Below, one piece after another: positions 38,150 through 39,472 of a stretch of DNA of 39,472 nucleotides; position 1 is the stretch's first letter, and each line of letters begins with the position of its first letter. This DNA comes from DASPKS01 sp035628035 (lineage in GTDB: Bacteria; Bacteroidota; Rhodothermia; Rhodothermales; Rubricoccaceae). The notes under the pieces are model-generated. The model worked only from the letters and a program-made list of their open reading frames with translations. It was not told the origin of the DNA and made no database searches. The stretch is taken from the NCBI GenBank assembly GCA_035628035.1, contig DASPKS010000242.1:1-39472 (forward strand), given 5' to 3'. Position numbers and translations under genes: made by a program.

Positions 38150-39472
38150 TCAAGGGCGAAGCTTGACGAGCGGGAACGCGCGCCGCGCACCCGGCGCGTC
38201 GAACCGCACGAGGTAGAGTCCTGGGGGAAGGCCCTCCCCGAGCACGACGGCGTGCTCGCCGGCCTCGGCGGTCCCATCGAACGCGACGGCCACCTCCCGC
38301 CCGAGGGCGTCGTACAGGGACAAGCGGACGGGCGCGGCTTCCGGCACGGAGAAGCGGACCGTGGCCGTTTCCATGAAGGGGTTGGGGTAGGGCCGCGAGA
38401 GGAGCACCTCGTCGGGGACCTCCGGCGGCTCTGGCCCGCCCGGCACGAGGCGCGGATCGTAGAGGCCGACCTCGTAGGCGTTCTTGATGTACCGCGCCGC
38501 CACCCGGAGCTGCGTGATGGAGTCGAGGCGGTCGGTCCCCTGCGCGAACACGATGGCGAAGACGATTTCCTCCGTCTCCCCCGGCTCCAGCCGGAGCGGG
38601 CCCGTGCTTATAAGACCACGACGGTCCTGGCCGGCGTTCTGGCCGGGCCCGTTGTTCGGGTTCTCCTCGCTCCAGAAGGAGTCCGTCACGGGGTCGCCCG
38701 GGAACGCGAACGTCGTCCGCTGGCCGTTCGTCTGGTATCCGTTGCCCCGGGCGGTCATCGGCGTACCGTCGTTCCAGAGCCCTTTCAGCCGGTTGTACAT
38801 CCCGACTCCTTCTCCGGGATCATTCGTTCCGGCGTTCCCCCCGCCGATGAAGTACGAGTGGGAGGTCATCCCGAGCCGCTCGCCCTCCTCGTCCACCTCG
38901 CCGTCGCGGTCGTCGTCGAGCCCGTTGGGAAGGCCCACGGGACCCTGGACGACCTGCACGCCCGCCGCCGGGGGAACGCCGTAGACGGCATCGGTGCTGC
39001 TGGCGTTGAAAACGAAGGTCATCTCGTGGAGGGTGTCCGCTCCAATCATGTCGTCGGGGGCGTCCCCGAGGTCGGGGTCCCAGTGTGCCCCGACGTACAC
39101 ACTGCCGAGGGGGACCTCGCCGCGGTACGTGAGGCGGTACCGGTACACGGTAGCTTGCCGCACCGGCCACGCCGCATTCGCCACCGCGAATGCCTCCACG
39201 CTGGCCTCCAACCGGATCGGCGCCGTTCGGGTTCTTCGGTGCTCGTTCCCGGCGTCGTTCATCACCCACCACGCCGTTTGCTCGCCGGAGATCGCCGGCT
39301 GGTCGCCCCCCGCGAGGTCGTAGTTCCCCTCAATGCCGTCCCCGTCGAGTACCGGCGCCCCGAGGTGGTGCGGCCAGTCGCGGAGGTCGTCCGTTGCGTT
39401 CCCCGTTTCGTAGTACCGCTCAACGTCGAACCGGGAGACCTTGTAGATCCGGTCGTAGGGGGCGCAGTCCTC
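38150..39472 (-). CDS. T9SS-sorted secreted protein (partial, 5' end beyond window)
   Basis: The frame is open from the window edge to a stop at 38150, at least 440 residues; the start and any signal peptide lie outside. A frame start at 39265 (GTG) exists, but similar-looking coding sequence continues upstream without a stop (DRIYKVSRFDVERYYETG, LDGDGIEGNYDLAGG), so it is not the true start. The visible part is a beta-rich secreted domain with acidic Asp-rich loops (NGLDDDRDGEVDEEGERLG, a possible calcium site resembling thrombospondin type 3-like stretches) and NNGPGQNAGQDRRG. The end is a T9SS type A domain (RPYPNPFMETATVRF, VRLSLYDALGREVAVAF, GLPPGLYLVRF). Probably a large surface or extracellular protein; function unknown. 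Confidence 0.85.
   Translation of the reverse strand, partial: EDCAPYDRIYKVSRFDVERYYETGNATDDLRDWPHHLGAPVLDGDGIEGNYDLAGGDQPAISGEQTAWWVMNDAGNEHRRTRTAPIRLEASVEAFAVANAAWPVRQATVYRYRLTYRGEVPLGSVYVGAHWDPDLGDAPDDMIGADTLHEMTFVFNASSTDAVYGVPPAAGVQVVQGPVGLPNGLDDDRDGEVDEEGERLGMTSHSYFIGGGNAGTNDPGEGVGMYNRLKGLWNDGTPMTARGNGYQTNGQRTTFAFPGDPVTDSFWSEENPNNGPGQNAGQDRRGLISTGPLRLEPGETEEIVFAIVFAQGTDRLDSITQLRVAARYIKNAYEVGLYDPRLVPGGPEPPEVPDEVLLSRPYPNPFMETATVRFSVPEAAPVRLSLYDALGREVAVAFDGTAEAGEHAVVLGEGLPPGLYLVRFDAPGARRAFPLVKLRP

Overview
The window looks like chromosome of a high-GC member of the Rhodothermota (Rhodothermales, Rubricoccaceae/Rubrivirga-like). This is inferred from five secreted proteins ending in type IX secretion (T9SS) type A sorting domains (core YPNPF, then a GLPSGLYxxRA-type end), a glutamine synthetase III remnant, a KorAB 2-oxoacid:ferredoxin oxidoreductase, very high GC, and general scarcity of Shine-Dalgarno sites. 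I see no transposase, integrase, phage gene or CRISPR array.

Region 1 (1-5480): a zinc-ribbon membrane protein, a 5'-truncated glnN remnant that begins just after a small heptad-repeat element, then a secreted M14 carboxypeptidase and an M1 aminopeptidase lipoprotein. Region 2 (5498-12076, minus strand): an active/inactive pair of exported M16 peptidases followed by a small lipoprotein, then two T9SS-sorted surface proteins, one with RTX-type calcium-binding repeats. Region 3 (12164-14891): tRNA-Pro(CGG) with its own promoter and terminator, then acs and msrA on the minus strand.

Region 4 (14986-26691) is the most notable: a GH1 beta-glucosidase, a GH144-like endo-beta-1,2-glucanase, and a 2,933-residue cyclic beta-1,2-glucan synthase (GT84 + GH189-like cyclisation domain + GH94). 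The glucanase and synthase diverge from a short intergenic region that holds two GGTACC palindromes and two 19-bp direct repeats. Together they look like a make-and-recycle system for beta-1,2-glucan.

Region 5 (26744-34398): small proteins of unknown role, a T9SS-exported endonuclease I, a minus-strand set thyA-folA-histidine kinase, and a minus-strand set btpA-GNAT-apaG. Region 6 (34625-39472): korA-korB, where KorB has an unusual proline-rich N-terminal tail, a tiny putative membrane peptide, and a T9SS-sorted protein cut by the window end.

A short element of the type TAnCYTnC lies 16-40 nt upstream of at least seven starts and probably reflects the Bacteroidota-type sigma-A -7 box. Three intergenic hairpins share the same 13-bp GC stem. 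All functional names come from reading motifs by eye; no database search was run.
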